A stretch of 64,000 nucleotides of DNA from Xylogone sp. PMI_703 (lineage: Eukaryota > Ascomycota > Leotiomycetes): contig JAJTUQ010000001.1 of NCBI GenBank assembly GCA_021399445.1, positions 8,804,001 to 8,868,000 of the forward strand, read 5' to 3'. The position numbers and the translations under genes are program-made. Numbering within the stretch: the first letter of the stretch is position 1; each line of letters starts with the position of its first letter. The notes under the pieces are model-generated. The model did no database searches. It was not told the origin of the DNA and worked only from the letters and a program-made list of their open reading frames with translations. Positions 1 through 11,792 of this stretch are shown piece by piece.

Positions 1-2347
1 TTGTAATTTCCTTTTGCGCATGGGGAAACCAGTTGTCTAGTGTCCTTTCTAGATATTCCCGCAATGTATCATGTATCAAGTGGACTGTACCAGTTTCCCT
101 CTTAATAATAAGTCCAGCGCATACCGATAATATATGTTTAATTTGCGGAGTACTTTCCCCATCAAGCGTGGAATCATCGATGCTTGTCGCTAGGGCGTGT
201 TGGAGCTCTAGTTCCGTCAGGGGCCTTTTGGTAAGCGTGATCCATGCCATTGCTTCTTTAGCCAGTTCTGCCAAGTCAATATTCTGACTCTCAATTCGCT
301 CCATGGCTTCAGTGTAGGCTACGTCGTAGGCTGAAGAGCCTACTGTGAATTGTGAATTGTTTAAGCGCTCTTCTAATATCTCTGGGCGACCGCTTCCCAG
401 TCAGTGAGTCTAGGTGTAGCTTGGCGAGTAGAAACCTAGACCGCTGTTACCTCAGCCACATTACTTGAGAATGATTTAGAAAAGGTACTTACATTCCAGT
501 GGAGGTCTCTAAAATTTCAGTCTTGATTTCCTCTTGTAAACGCATATCTTTAGACACAAATTCCGGAAACTGGGGCACCATTCCGTCTACATATGTCCGC
601 AAGTCATCGTCAGTAGCATGGATTTTTATCCGGCTGCTTCCTCGAAATATTTTCTCAATCTCTGGGATGTGCGGTGAAGTAGCAAGGACATTCAGCCCGG
701 TCTTTGCTTGAAGGTCGAAAATTTCAGAGAGAAATCTCATGCAATCTCTCTTGAAATTTTGATATTCATTATCCACACCATCAACTATAATAAACACCCT
801 TGAATATTCAGCAATAACCGACCGTAATACTTCAGAGATTTCGCTAAACGATGGCCGAGTACATCTGTACTTGTGATCTGCGTAAAGGCTCTCGAGTCTG
901 GTAGGCAAGGAAGGCTGCGCTTGCACTAATTGCTTCAAAAGTGCTAAGAGTAGATCGGTATCTCTCTGGCCATATTGTGGTTTGTAATAGCAGTATACAT
1001 AGGCTATACCGACACTAAGGTCACTGCGAAATTTATTCTGCAGGTAGTCAATGGCGATAGATGCCATCATTGTTTTCCCGGCACCTGGCTCGCCAGGACA
1101 GAAGAGAGTCTGATTTCTCTGGCTGAGCCAGTAATTGAACTCTCTTGATTCGATAAACCATTTTCCTGTTCCCTTCTGTTGCTTGTTGATATAGTTGCTT
1201 AGGTGCAGACCGTAGTCCACAGGGGTGAGCCAATCAGCAATAATTTGACCCTCTCGATCGTTGTTTGATTCTACCAGCGTGTCTATCTTATCTTGGGTAT
1301 CTAAAGAGATATACCTGGAGATAACTACTTAGTTTAAGTATATCGTAGTTCGAAATTTCCTACATACCGTTTCACTTCCTCGACTGGCATATGGAAGAAC
1401 AACTGTCTGGCATAAGCTGCCGCAGCGGCTGCAGCATATCCATGCCAATTATCGTTTTTATGTGAGTCACAATAGTCGGAAATCCCACGGATAACAATGC
1501 AAGGAAAGTCTAACAGTGCCCCCGCTGCCTCCATCTCAAAACAAAGGACCCCATATTGCTGAGCTAAGTGGTCCCGTAGCTCATCGTTTCTTATCACCAA
1601 ACTTCCAGATGCGATTGTGCCCATATGAGCGACAACTCGTGAGCCATTCGTTTGGTCCTCATCACCGGTAGATCTTTTCAGCTGCATACGAGGATCACAT
1701 CCACATTCGTCACAAAGAAGTTCCCGGTTTCGGTGGACATAGTCTCGCTGGTAGAGTCGGTCGTGCTCTAACCCAGGATGTCTATACTTCTGAAGTCCGC
1801 TAACATTTGTGTCGATCCTGGTAAGATTCTTTGCAACAGGGTCATCGGGCATCCAGTCTCGCTGGGCTTCTAAGTCAAACACGGCGTTCAACAACACCCG
1901 TGGCGGCGGAGCAAGGGCCCCAGTACGTCTGAAGCATCTTGCTTCTGCTTTGCCTCGATCGTATTCAACCGCCCCTGAATGTTCACCCGTGGGCTTACTA
2001 ACAACAACATGACCTAGCCGGATAAACCCACTCTCAGTCTTCACTGGTACGCCCCCTCCAATGCCAACTAATAGGCCGAATCTAACCTTAGGAAACGTTG
2101 TAAGCATCTGAGCAACAGCTGTTGCTGCTGGGCTGTTTCCTGCTTGATGTAAACCCGTGATGACGACATTGTGACCGCCAATACTACCTAAGTTATACAC
2201 GTTGTGGTCAGCTGGGGGCTGCTCAAGAGCATCATGCTCCTCGTCCAGCATCTCCAGCGCCGCAACCTTCTCCACCTTGAGAGGGCAGATCCACCCAACC
2301 GTGTATTCTTCATGGCTTAGTTTTCGCCTCGGTATTGTTGTGGCCAT
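1..2347 (-). CDS. Phosphorylase-NACHT NLR protein, 3' end off the window, frame-broken
   Basis: This is a fungal NOD-like receptor, a class linked to non-self recognition and programmed cell death. Exon 1 (1368-2347) encodes an N-terminal nucleoside-phosphorylase (PNP_UDP) domain starting MATTIPRRK, with LLVGIGGGVP and a late CFEMEAAG segment. Exon 2 (493-1314) carries the NACHT NTPase: Walker A GEPGAGKT near residue 400 and Walker-B-like VFIIVDGVD. Exon 3 (from 435 down) carries the NACHT-associated region, FLLAKLHLDSL then AMAWITLTKRPLTELELQHA. Introns are 1315-1367 and 436-492, both GT-AG and in frame. The C-terminal repeat domain, usually ankyrin, WD40 or TPR, would lie beyond position 1. 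A 7-bp tandem duplication at 345-358 shifts the frame inside exon 3. Family assignment is secure; function of this allele is doubtful. Confidence 0.88.
345..358. repeat. 7-bp tandem duplication in the NLR exon
   Basis: GTGAATT occurs twice in tandem (345-351, 352-358) and a further GT follows. On the coding strand the reading frame fits NACHT-family sequence on both sides, but the two sides lie in different frames. Counting only one copy makes them continuous, so the second copy explains the frame break. Confidence 0.85.
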
Positions 2348-3538
2348 TTGATAAACTGTCTAGACACGGAGCGTTTGGCTGTTCAACAGCTGTTACCTCG
2401 CGAGATGTTTTCCGGACGCTAGGGGGTACTTTCCAAAACCGCCGAAATCAAAGATAATTCATCAGCTACGATGATATAGGGCATAATATGGACACCGTTG
2501 GTCAAAGAGTGTAAGGTAAAAGCACATGGTCGCAATCACTTATGCCCAACGACGCCCACGCGCTGAGCTGTTGTCTGCAAGCGTGGATGTTTCAGGGGGC
2601 CTGAACACAAGAAAGTTGATTGGTAGGCAACCACCGTACGCTGATGCTATACGTGGTATTTGCACTTTGCCGCTCGGCTGTTCATCCTCGATAGCTGCTG
2701 AACTTGAACAGAGGAGTTAAAAGGCGATGAGGCTGAAACATATTAAACGGTAGGTAAACACGTAGCTAGCTCTTCTGGTATTACTCTTCCCACGAACATG
2801 GGTTGTCTTGCCGAAGGGCTAACAGTTCCCGTTCAAGCAAGGCGCGGAACGCCAAACTCATCTCATTCACTCAAAGAACAGAATAAAAGAAAAGGCACTG
2901 GTAGAGAACCAGTGGCAGACTTGCAATCCTAGAGCTTTAAGCATAGAACATTTTTTATTAAGATATTTAAGATCATCATTTATCTGCTTTTCAGATAGTC
3001 AATATTATCTTTCATGTACACTTATTTGCACACCAATTTACCGATATCGGCGAACATAGGTGTTGCAGTGTGAGTTGCGCTACATAGTACTGGCTCAGGC
3101 TCTACAGGCTCAGGCTTTGCCTACAGGGCCTTGATCCTGTAGGCATGCTAAATGGAGCCGACGGCCGCAGGGTGTTGGCGATATAGTACAGCCCATACAA
3201 TACAGTACAACCCATAACTATAACACCGTAATGATAGCCATCGCATCAGTTGACTACTTATGTAGGTTGTCTAAGCGCTTAATGTTATTCCCCATATCAA
3301 TTGTACTGTAGAATACATTCTTGGATAGACAATTCAATTCAAACCTGGTACACCCTTCGCAAATATGTGCGCCCACTGCTAGTTGAACTCTCGCACATTA
3401 ATTCTGACCGAAGTGCGGTGAACACTCAACTAGTAGCGCACCACTGTTCCTCTCGGGAAATTCATTTGCCCGGGTTAAAGTTAGCAAAGCATTGCGTTTA
3501 GGGTCGCTGGAGTCAGGCCGCATGGCAATCTGCTTTGT
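2348..3538. other. Intergenic region
   Basis: No ORF here resembles a known protein. The stretch holds the NLR upstream region and, at about 3119-3220, one copy of the double-hairpin repeat described separately. Confidence 0.6.
3119..3220 (-). repeat. Double-hairpin repeat, copy A
   Basis: Two hairpins lie 12 nt apart. The first has perfect 9-bp arms, GCCTACAGG (3119-3127) and CCTGTAGGC (3136-3144). The second is a 23-nt imperfect palindrome (3157-3179) whose complement begins GCCAACA and ends CGTCGGC. The flank at 3180-3220 contains TAGTACAGCCC and CAGTACAACCC. The same arrangement in opposite orientation occurs at 51025-51118, including the GTACAAC-type flank, so this is a dispersed element. 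Its boundaries are estimates. Confidence 0.6.
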
Positions 3539-4251
3539 TTAATTGCTTACAGCAGTCTTGTGGTAGGGCTCTAGAAACCTCAGGAGGGGCTCCAGCAATA
3601 CCAGTATCTTGGGCGCCTCTTCTGGGACGAAATGTCCGCAGTCCGGTATGATCAAGCTCACCAGATTATCTGCGACTACCTGTAATTCTTCTTCTACCCT
3701 CCGCCCGCAGGCGAGATCGCCCGCGAACGCCATAACTGGCATGGCTAGGCGCTGGGTCTTGCGCCGCTCTATCTGGACGATGAGGTGATCAATACTGCGA
3801 TATCCCTCAAAGCTTGCGCGTAACGCGTTCGGATCATGACGGATCATTTCCACGTAGAAATCAACCACCTCAGCTGGAATTGATGTCGGAGTTTTCGCCT
3901 TTGAACGGAACTGATGGCCGAAATAGATATCCTCACGACCGCGGATTATCTCCTCGTTGATGCAGTGCAGGCGATTGAAGGCAAGATGCCAGAGACGTTC
4001 ATTAGGGCCATCATCTTCCGCCAGCAAAACCATGTCTGTGGCCAGCCCGGGATCAGCAGCAGCGGCGGGCCCGAGCCGCCTACCACGGCGTGCAGCGACA
4101 GCCCCTCCACCTGTATATGCCGGCTTTCAAAGCGGCTCACAAATGTGTCCGAAAGGAGAGGCGTCCCACGAACACTTCCGAGCAAGTCCGTATCCTTCGC
4201 AGGCTGCCTCCGAAATTCAGGCGATGCTTCTTTTTGGATTTCGGTCGACAT
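3539..4251 (-). pseudogene. Epoxide-hydrolase-type alpha/beta hydrolase, core deleted
   Basis: Two overlapping frames give the two ends of one alpha/beta hydrolase. The N-terminal part (about 3946-4251) reads VVGGSGPPLLLIPGWPQTW, the family's oxyanion-hole strand. The C-terminal part (about 3539-4033) reads RLWHLAFNRL, then NEEIIRGREDIYFGHQF, and ends with the catalytic-His strand LIIPDCGHFVPEEAP. The frames meet near 4000. The stretch normally between them, about 80-90 residues with the nucleophile elbow and its Asp, is missing, and the junction is out of frame. Intact relatives are about 290-300 residues. The relic cannot be catalytic. Confidence 0.82.
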
Positions 4252-5452
4252 TGGTAAGTGAAGGCGGCAATGGAATAAGCGTCAAGTTGGAGCGACGAAA
4301 GCAGTACGATTTGTTTGCTAGAGGCAAGAGTGTAATATGCGTGAAAGCCCGTTTAGGTGAGAAAGACGAGAATAGTGATTACGGATCCTCTGGCTTTATA
4401 GTTGAAAGTCTCACATTTACCAGTACCGTTCCGCGCTATCACTGTATGTAGACATTGCTCCAGACCCAGGACCTGAGGAACTTTAACATAGGTCGGGGAT
4501 CTGAGGATCATTAGTTTTATCATTTGCGATACAGCAGTATGCATAGCTGAGTATCAGAGTTCCACCGATCGCATCTCAGTCCGAAGTTGTCCCAACCCGT
4601 CCCTTACTACATAGTACGGAGCGGGTATCTGTACCCCCGCCAAGACCACGATCACGCTGTCAGAGTGACCACAAACGTAAACTTTACCAGGGCGTCTATT
4701 TGAAGTACTATATCTAAAGTAGAACTGGACGGTATAGCCATACACCAGAATTCCTACCTGTATAGCGTACTAACACACAAATAAGGGGGAAGACTGTAAG
4801 GGAACTGTATACATAGGTACTTACTATGACAGTAACCTATTTACACCCCCGCAGTGCTTCACAATGCTCTTCACCTATTTCGCCTAGTAGACATGCGAAG
4901 GATGAGTAGTGTATTTAGATTGTGAGCCATGCAGGATTATCTATATAAATGAATAAATGTTACGGCGCTCATCACCTTTAAAAGCAGCTTAGTATCTAGC
5001 AATTGCGTATTGCCAGGAATCCAGTCATTTTTTAATCTCTTCCACAAACTAGCTTTACCATACCAAGTAATTTGACGCTCTGAGTAAAGCCATATTTGTT
5101 CTATTTCATTTGTATTGAGGTAATTATTAGCTATGGTATTCTTCAGATGCGGTTATTTCCCCCCAATACTAATTATAACGTTAAGATACATTCTCACCTT
5201 AAGTATTAATACTGAGCCGGTCGTTTAAAATAAGGGGTTTTCCTAAAGGATGGGTTTACTGCATCAATACCAGAATATTCATCAATTCAAATCCCTAACT
5301 AACTTTCCTTCAACATTATCCACCTCATCATAACCCCCCACATAATAATTCGTAACCGCAAGCTATTTACTTCTCTGCAGCGCTCCATCCAATAACAATT
5401 ACTTAACCTTAGGTCTTCAGCCATGGAGAAGTCCTAGGTGTATTTAATCAAT
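4252..5452. other. Intergenic region, AT-rich
   Basis: Only short ORFs without recognisable motifs are present. I see no RNA gene, repeat array or domain remnant. Confidence 0.5.
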
Positions 5453-6052
5453 TTAGCTTAACTGAACAACCGGCACAATCAACAACGATGTGCCGTTTAA
5501 TGATCTAAGGAACGTGCCGTTCTGAATAACACTGGAGAAACGCCGGAGATCCTCCTGGTGAGGCGTCACTACCATAATGTGTGGCTCTAAAAAAGTAGGC
5601 GAGCCGTCATCATTCAACTGAGTATCACCCTGGAGCATGTACGAAATGCCTAGCCCACTGATTTTTGGGGTTTGTCCTGCGAAGCTATCCTTCATGAACT
5701 GAAAGAACACGCTATCATAACATGCTGGATAGTCTCCATATTGGCCTGGAATTGGTATCGGACCTGGTGCGCAGTACCATTCAATAGTTCCATTGTGGAG
5801 AACACGGCATTCACTGCTATCATTTGTCGGATATTCCACCATAGTAGCTCCGTCAGTTATGAACTTCGGTGCTGCCTGCATTGCTTTCGCAATTTTCTGC
5901 GAATCTGCTGGCGTAAGTATTCCACCTGAGCTCTGAGCCGCCGCTGGTTGTGTTATTTCAAGCGATATGTGAACTCTCGTTGGTGTCGATTCTAACAGGC
6001 TCTGTGTTCCGAGTGCGAGTAGCGAGAAGATGGAACATGAAGTAAGCCTCAT
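5453..6052 (-). CDS. Secreted conserved protein of unknown function
   Basis: A protein of 199 residues if translation starts at the ATG at 6052, which gives the signal-peptide-like N-terminus MRLTSCSIFSLLALG. An in-frame ATG at 6115 would hide the signal, so I prefer the inner one. The mature part contains FITDGATMVEYP, an IEWYCAPGP segment, YPACYDSVF, GLGISYMLQGDTQ, then PHIMVVTP and LLIVPV. I recall bacterial secreted proteins with the same order of motifs (tryptophan-cysteine, then a P-C-D segment, then GISYMLQGD, then PHLM). No activity is established for them as far as I know. Several N-glycosylation sequons are present. Single exon, no partner gene nearby. Confidence 0.72.
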   Translation of the reverse strand: MRLTSCSIFSLLALGTQSLLESTPTRVHISLEITQPAAAQSSGGILTPADSQKIAKAMQAAPKFITDGATMVEYPTNDSSECRVLHNGTIEWYCAPGPIPIPGQYGDYPACYDSVFFQFMKDSFAGQTPKISGLGISYMLQGDTQLNDDGSPTFLEPHIMVVTPHQEDLRRFSSVIQNGTFLRSLNGTSLLIVPVVQLS

Positions 6053-7143
6053 GTTGAGCGCTCGGATCAATGTTATTATCTTCTGGGTTTGTAACTGAAA
6101 TTGACTTATCATCACAATCTCCGAGAGTGCCTATTTACCTCTGAAATTTTAGAGGGGAACCGCTTATATGTATATATATATATATACCTAGAGAGATAGA
6201 TTTATAATCTTCCCATCAATTTCCATCGACATTATCCAAACTCTTGAAGCTTCTAGATTACTAATTTAGCAATAAAGTCTGACTGAACCTGGTTTTCCTC
6301 GACAAGGTCCTAGAACTCTCCATTTGACCATAGTTACTATTCCCAAGTCCGGACGTAATATAAGCACGACAGCCGTATAATCTCACATTTAGGAGGACTG
6401 GACAGCAAGGATTATTCACTGATTCAAGATTGTGTAGCAAAACTAGCGCTGACAATATTTACTCTATACCGTAGATAAGCCTTGTAGTCTATCTCCTAAA
6501 TTTAAAATTATTCAGTAGCGTTATATTGAAGTTCGCATTTATATAATATTCAATCTTCTAATTAATAAAGTCATATTGGATAGTAATCAATATGATTAAT
6601 TTGCAACGACCTTAAATAAGAACAGGTGTATATCTTCTAAGTAATTACATAGCACTATTACAAAAAGAATAATCACTAAATTTAAGGATGAATTACACCA
6701 ACACTGAGCGTTCTCCGACGTCTGAAATACGCAAATGAGTTGTAACCAAGAAATTATAGCTTCAAAATCAGTCTTTCATCCTTATTATGAGCTCGATGAA
6801 CAGCTATTGTGAAGGATATTATAAGAGCTCACGGTTAAGAAGTACAATGGCAAGAGAGAGAGACCATAAGAGATCTCTTTCTGAAGCCTAATGTCATTGT
6901 ATTATTATTCAGAGTGCTTCAGTATTGTAGAACCACCAAATGGAAAGAAAGGAAGAAGGTGGTTTCATTTAGTACCTCTTTTGCTATAGATTATACGTAC
7001 ACAAAAGCGTGGTTGTGGGAGTAGGGCTTCCTACAAGGTCACATACAGAGTCCCGGTACGTTGGGTACAAAGTAGTGACAGCTACAAATATGCATTAACT
7101 ACCGTATTGGGCTTCGTCAAATTATGGTCAACCGAAATGACAA
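6053..7143. other. Intergenic region with TA microsatellite
   Basis: AT-rich spacer between two minus-strand genes. A TA-rich microsatellite lies at about 6169-6187. No coding remnant was recognised. Confidence 0.5.
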
Positions 7144-8871
7144 TTAGACTTGGGTTTGTGACGAAATACTCGACCAGAACCTGCATCGATCCAAATCCTC
7201 CTGCGGAACCGTTTCCATTCCAGTAGCGTTCGTCTCGATCCGCAGCCTCTGACCATGTCCATATGTGTTCCAGCGTGGCAACGATCCATCCTTTGGCAAG
7301 TTTGGGTTTCCAGACTTTGCGAAGTTGGTCCAGTACTCCTGCACAATGCTGACGATGCCGTGGTTGATACCCCCGGCGTCGTAGCTGTTTGCTCCTGGCA
7401 GAGCAAGATACTGGGGCGAATACTTGGGGCCCCAGACAGCTTGTATTTCCCAAGTATGAGGTACAATATATCCTGCGGCCACCTCAACTGGGTCAAGGAT
7501 GTTGTCTCGCCAAAGGTAGAGGCGCCCTCCAGCCTCGGTCATGCTCTCGGCAAAGCTAAGCGTCGGGCAAGAAAACAAGATGTCTCCGAATATCCTCGCT
7601 AGTTGGTAGAAATACGGTGCGTGATGCGCAGTTACACCTGGTTGAGACTCAGGTACATTAGAATAGAGCTTGTTCATCGTGTTGAAGTCCTGGGTCGTCA
7701 TGTTCGGGAACTGAACCTTTAGGTATGCGTTGATGTCGATGGTCGAGTTCGCCTCTGGGACAAACAAAGTCCCCTCCCAGTAAGAGAAGCCTACTATCAA
7801 AGGTCTTTCTCTAGCAAACTGTCCGGCTGCTATCATTGATTGGGGAGTGTCAACGAGAAGGTGTCCATCGATAACAGGCCCGTAAGGGAGAAAAGGCACC
7901 TGTGACTGCCCTGGGTACGGGCGACCTACATTAACACCTTGGATCATGGCCGAGTCCAAGGATCGTAGACATACCAGGTCAGCGCAACTTGTCGCGTTCA
8001 GGATCTGATCGTACTGAAACTGAACCTCGCTGACCTCGTAGACGACAGGCATGAACACGGCTTCACCAATCCCTGACATCCACTTCACGTCATCCTCTAG
8101 AGGCGGATGTCCGCCATAAGCAAGGGACTGCAGTATAACACTCCCGCCGCCAACCGATGTGCCAAACAGTGTCACATTGTCTGGGTCACCGCCAAACTGG
8201 GCAATGTATTTCTGTACCCATTTCAGCGCCGCTCGCTGGTCGTGGAGACCTAAGTTGAGGTTACCCTCCCTTTGCAGTTCCTCACTAGCCAGGAAGCCGA
8301 ATGGTCCAACGCGGTAATTAAAGGTTACCACGACAACGTCTCGTCCCGAAGCTTCGATAAGCCCTGTACCGTTGTAGTTGGCATTGAAGTTGCTCTGGAG
8401 CCCGCCACCTTGTAGCCAGAGCATAACTGGAAGGCTACCTTTGGAACGTCTCATCGCACTTTTTGGCGCGTAGACATCGATGAACAGGCAATCTTCGGAT
8501 TCCTGAAGACCAGGTATAGAAGGTAATGCTATACCCTGAACACCATAACAAACCGGGGCGTGCTACAAACGTTAGCAATCCCGTAACTATTCACCAGAAA
8601 ATTGCAGAGTATCCCAGCATACTTGTTTTGCCTCGACCACGCCAGCCTCGACTTGAGGTTCTTTGGGAAGCTTGAATCTGTTCTCACCAATGGGTGAGGC
8701 AGCATAGCGCATACCGAGGAACTGATTCACGCCAACCAGGAGCTCTGTTCCCTCATATATCGCATATCCGAGATCAACCCGAGGTCCGTGATTGGGAGTT
8801 GAAGGTGATGACAGGACAACGGAAGTCCATAACAATGCAAGTAGCAATCTCAACCGCACCGTGGCTGCCAT
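7144..8871 (-). CDS. Secreted type-B carboxylesterase/lipase
   Basis: A 555-residue enzyme of the COesterase family, hydrolysing carboxylic esters outside the cell. Exon 1 (8623-8871) begins MAATVRLRLLLALLW, a signal peptide, and carries FLGMRYAASPIGENRF. The 60-bp intron is 8563-8622 (GTATGC to GTAG), phase 0. Exon 2 (7144-8562) carries the family signature SEDCLFIDVYAP, the nucleophile elbow FGTSVGGGS, an acidic residue in YWEGTLF and the catalytic His in VPHTWEIQAVWG. Length is normal. The elbow is GTSVGG rather than the common GESAGG but still fits GxSxG. Several N-glycosylation sites support secretion. The substrate cannot be predicted. Confidence 0.9.
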
Positions 8872-10162
8872 CTGACAAAGTTTTAAGCGTCGAAGGGATA
8901 AAAGGGAATATTAAACACCCTATTAGCTACTTATGCACTTTCTCAAATCGATGTTGGGTACTGCAAAATACGAGTTATCGCAACTATTAGCAATCACTAA
9001 GGCTTCCTCTATTATATGTATAGTAGCTTTACAAGTTAAATAAGCTAGTCATTCTGTTGCATTCCACCCTGAATTAAACACACCTCTGCTGCTTTGCAAA
9101 CCCCACCTTGCAATTAAAATAATAATTATTTACGTGTAATTAACATTATCCAAACAATTATAAGTATTTGATATTACCGAAGATTGATTCTAACCAATTT
9201 TTGCAAGAGGCAATTAATTGGTTTAAAATTGAAGTACATAAATGATTAGAATGATTACAAACTGAGTGATCATTGTATTACTTTTAATATTAATCATTGG
9301 TGTCTTTTTGCTGATCAACAAGAGTCTTGGATAGAATTCTAGAATGGGTGGTTGCTAAGATGGCTCTGGTTTCGTTATGCGCTCGAGTGATGGACCGAGT
9401 GATCAGAATATCCCGGGGAGTTAAGGTAGTCAGCTCGGCCGTTATACTCGAGGTGGCTCGATGTTGATGGCCATTAACGCCGATGCTTACCGTATCTTAC
9501 ACGAGCACTAACCCATTTCTGGTGCGTGGTACCCTTGCCCGTCGTTAAAGATCTTTACTAATTCAAAAAGCTTATTCTAACAACCAACTAGAGATTGTAA
9601 GCATCAAGATTTCGTAATAAATTTGAACAAATTGGTCTCTTGTAGGCTTGCTCCCTAGAAGTTCTCCGAATCCACCCATTCATCACTGCTGGAAGAGTGG
9701 ATCCCTGGTGGTTACATTCGGGCTGCCGGATTCGATAATCCTTCCGTTTCTGTCCACCATTACAACCAAATAATATCCCTCGGGACTCCAATAAACCCTA
9801 TGATTTGCCTCTACCGATGGCTTAGCTATCCCGTGAATTACCTGATAAAGATGGAGATATGATCTACTTCGTATAAGGCTAAATACCTGTAAACTACCGT
9901 TGCAATCCGTACTCATTAGTGGATACCATAAAAAATGGTCATTTAGCCAATAGATGCTTTGGAAACGTAGGCTATTATGGTGATTTATTCGGCCTTGGAC
10001 GAAGTATATATTATAGATTTCTAATATGAAATTTATAAGCATGCTAGGTTGATTGGCTTTTCCGTGAGGCTTGATATCAAAACATCGTATCAACAACTGT
10101 AAAAATTGTAACTAACATTAACATAATTATCGGCATTCGGTCTCAATTGAGACTGGATTAGT
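8872..10162. other. Intergenic region with one weak ORF
   Basis: AT-rich. A 137-codon minus-strand ORF at 9683-10096 (with VYWSPEGYYLVVMV) has no recognised domain and could be a relic or chance. Nothing else is supported. Confidence 0.4.
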
Positions 10163-11158
10163 ATGGATGGTACCTCAACTCAGCTCACGACGGCAAGAGT
10201 ACCGGCTTTCAACAGCCCACCAGGCACTCAGATGCACATTCTCAATCTAGGAATTCTTCAAGCAGATGAGGGATTGTAAGTTACACGTATACCATCTCTT
10301 ACGACTCAAAGTGTCCAACATAGCCCGCCCCAACTGGGAAAAGAACCCGCAGAACAGGCGAAGGGATCTAATCGCCGTGGCCGTGTTGATTGACCATCCA
10401 AGGCTGGCCTTCTGCTTTTCGAAACAGGATAGTCAGAGGATGTTGACGTTATAGGTGTTCTTCTGTAAGCCGTTTTAGGGCGATCGGAGTTTGAAGCTCA
10501 TAGAATATAGAAATGGGACCCTCCGCTTACTGACTCCCCCCCTTCATCCCGATCTATAACCAGGAAAACAAGCTTCTGAATGCTATTGAGAAGGCCAGCT
10601 ACGATATCAAAGATATCAAAGGCATGATTATGGGTCATTTATACGTGGATCAGGTTGGGGGTTAGAGCACTTTATTGGCGTAGACGTTCCCAGTTCGCCT
10701 TCCTCTCCTCCCTAATCACAAAGTTACTTACTAAGCTATCGTTCTGCTAGTCTGCGTACATGGAGAAGAATTTAAGCATGCTTGCTGGGCTGTCGCAACG
10801 GGAGCTGATATTGGGGTCTATCTGGGTGACTATCTGAAAGTCACCAAGTTGAACTTGGCGACGTTTGCTGGTGAACTTGATATATGGGAAGGGATCACGC
10901 TGCACTATGCTCCCGGCCACACGCTCGGCTTATGTGTCTTTCAAATGACCTAGAGAGGGACGGCACGTTCATCTTCACCACAGCCACTACCATATCAAGG
11001 AGAACCACACTAACAAGCAACCTCAAGGCTAGTTAGCACAGGATCACACTTCCTAGGTCAGAAGCTCCAGCATGATCAATCGTCTGCAGAGATTATTCAA
11101 CGCCACACTGATTTACGGTCATGACATGGAAGTCACACAGGGATTGATAGAGAGATAG
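10163..11158 (+). pseudogene. AHL-lactonase-like metallo-beta-lactamase relic
   Basis: Fragments in order and in three frames match a metallo-beta-lactamase of the N-acyl-homoserine-lactonase-like group. At 10163 lies MDGTSTQLTTARVPAF, followed by LNLGILQADEG. Near 10330-10440 lie RRRDLIAVAVLIDHPRL and a displaced LFETG followed by a stop. Near 10560-10690 lie ENKLLNAIEKA and IMGHLYVDQVGG, where the family has HLHLDH, then a displaced LEHFIGVDVP. Near 10760-10960 lies LHYAPGHTLGLCVFQ, and near 11110 ATLIYGHDMEV. Stops and shifts separate every block, and two metal ligands in HxHxDH are substituted. The locus is dead. The ancestral substrate is not proven to be AHL. Confidence 0.8.
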
Positions 11159-11792
11159 CCTTTTTATGAGTAAATCACAACAGCCGGGTTGAATCTCGAT
11201 AATATACTTAACATCAGATGCAGTAGAGTCTAGCGCTCGAACTGCGATATCATTTATAGTTGGAGATCCTCCACAACTTGGATAGTCAGGAATGGTAGCT
11301 TATTTTAAACAACGTATAATAAAAATATGACTGTACAAAGTAGAAGTATGGTAAAGCTAGGTAACAAGTGTACTAAACAGAGTGTTGTAACGTCTAAACG
11401 CGAACTCTAAGCTTTTTGATAGAGGTCGATTTTCCTTATTATCTATCGGTCGGGATTATGTTGATTAGATCTCTGTAATAGGTAATTGCAGTCCTAGCTT
11501 TAAAGTGATAAATATAATACAACGCGAGATATCCAGTGGTATAAGGCCACGGCTCTGAACTTCTAGAGAGCTCTGGTCCTTGGATCTTGCACAAGGAATT
11601 TGTTATAGGTTTAATAGAGTCATAGACCAAGTATAGCCGAGACATGTCTAGCAAGCCATAGAAGATTGGGTTTTGTTAAAGAGTCACCCAATGTTGTTGT
11701 TAACACTACGGTGGCGTTATTATAACGTTGGAGACTCGATCGAAAATAAGAAACAAAATAATTAATATGGTGTTCACACAAATACGAAGTAC
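11159..11792. other. Intergenic region
   Basis: No feature recognised; the small ORF at 11439-11654 has no family resemblance. Confidence 0.5.

Noticed and set aside
9683..10096. 137-codon minus-strand frame
   Set aside because: Composition is slightly protein-like, but there is no family resemblance and a doubtful start. Left as a weak ORF only.
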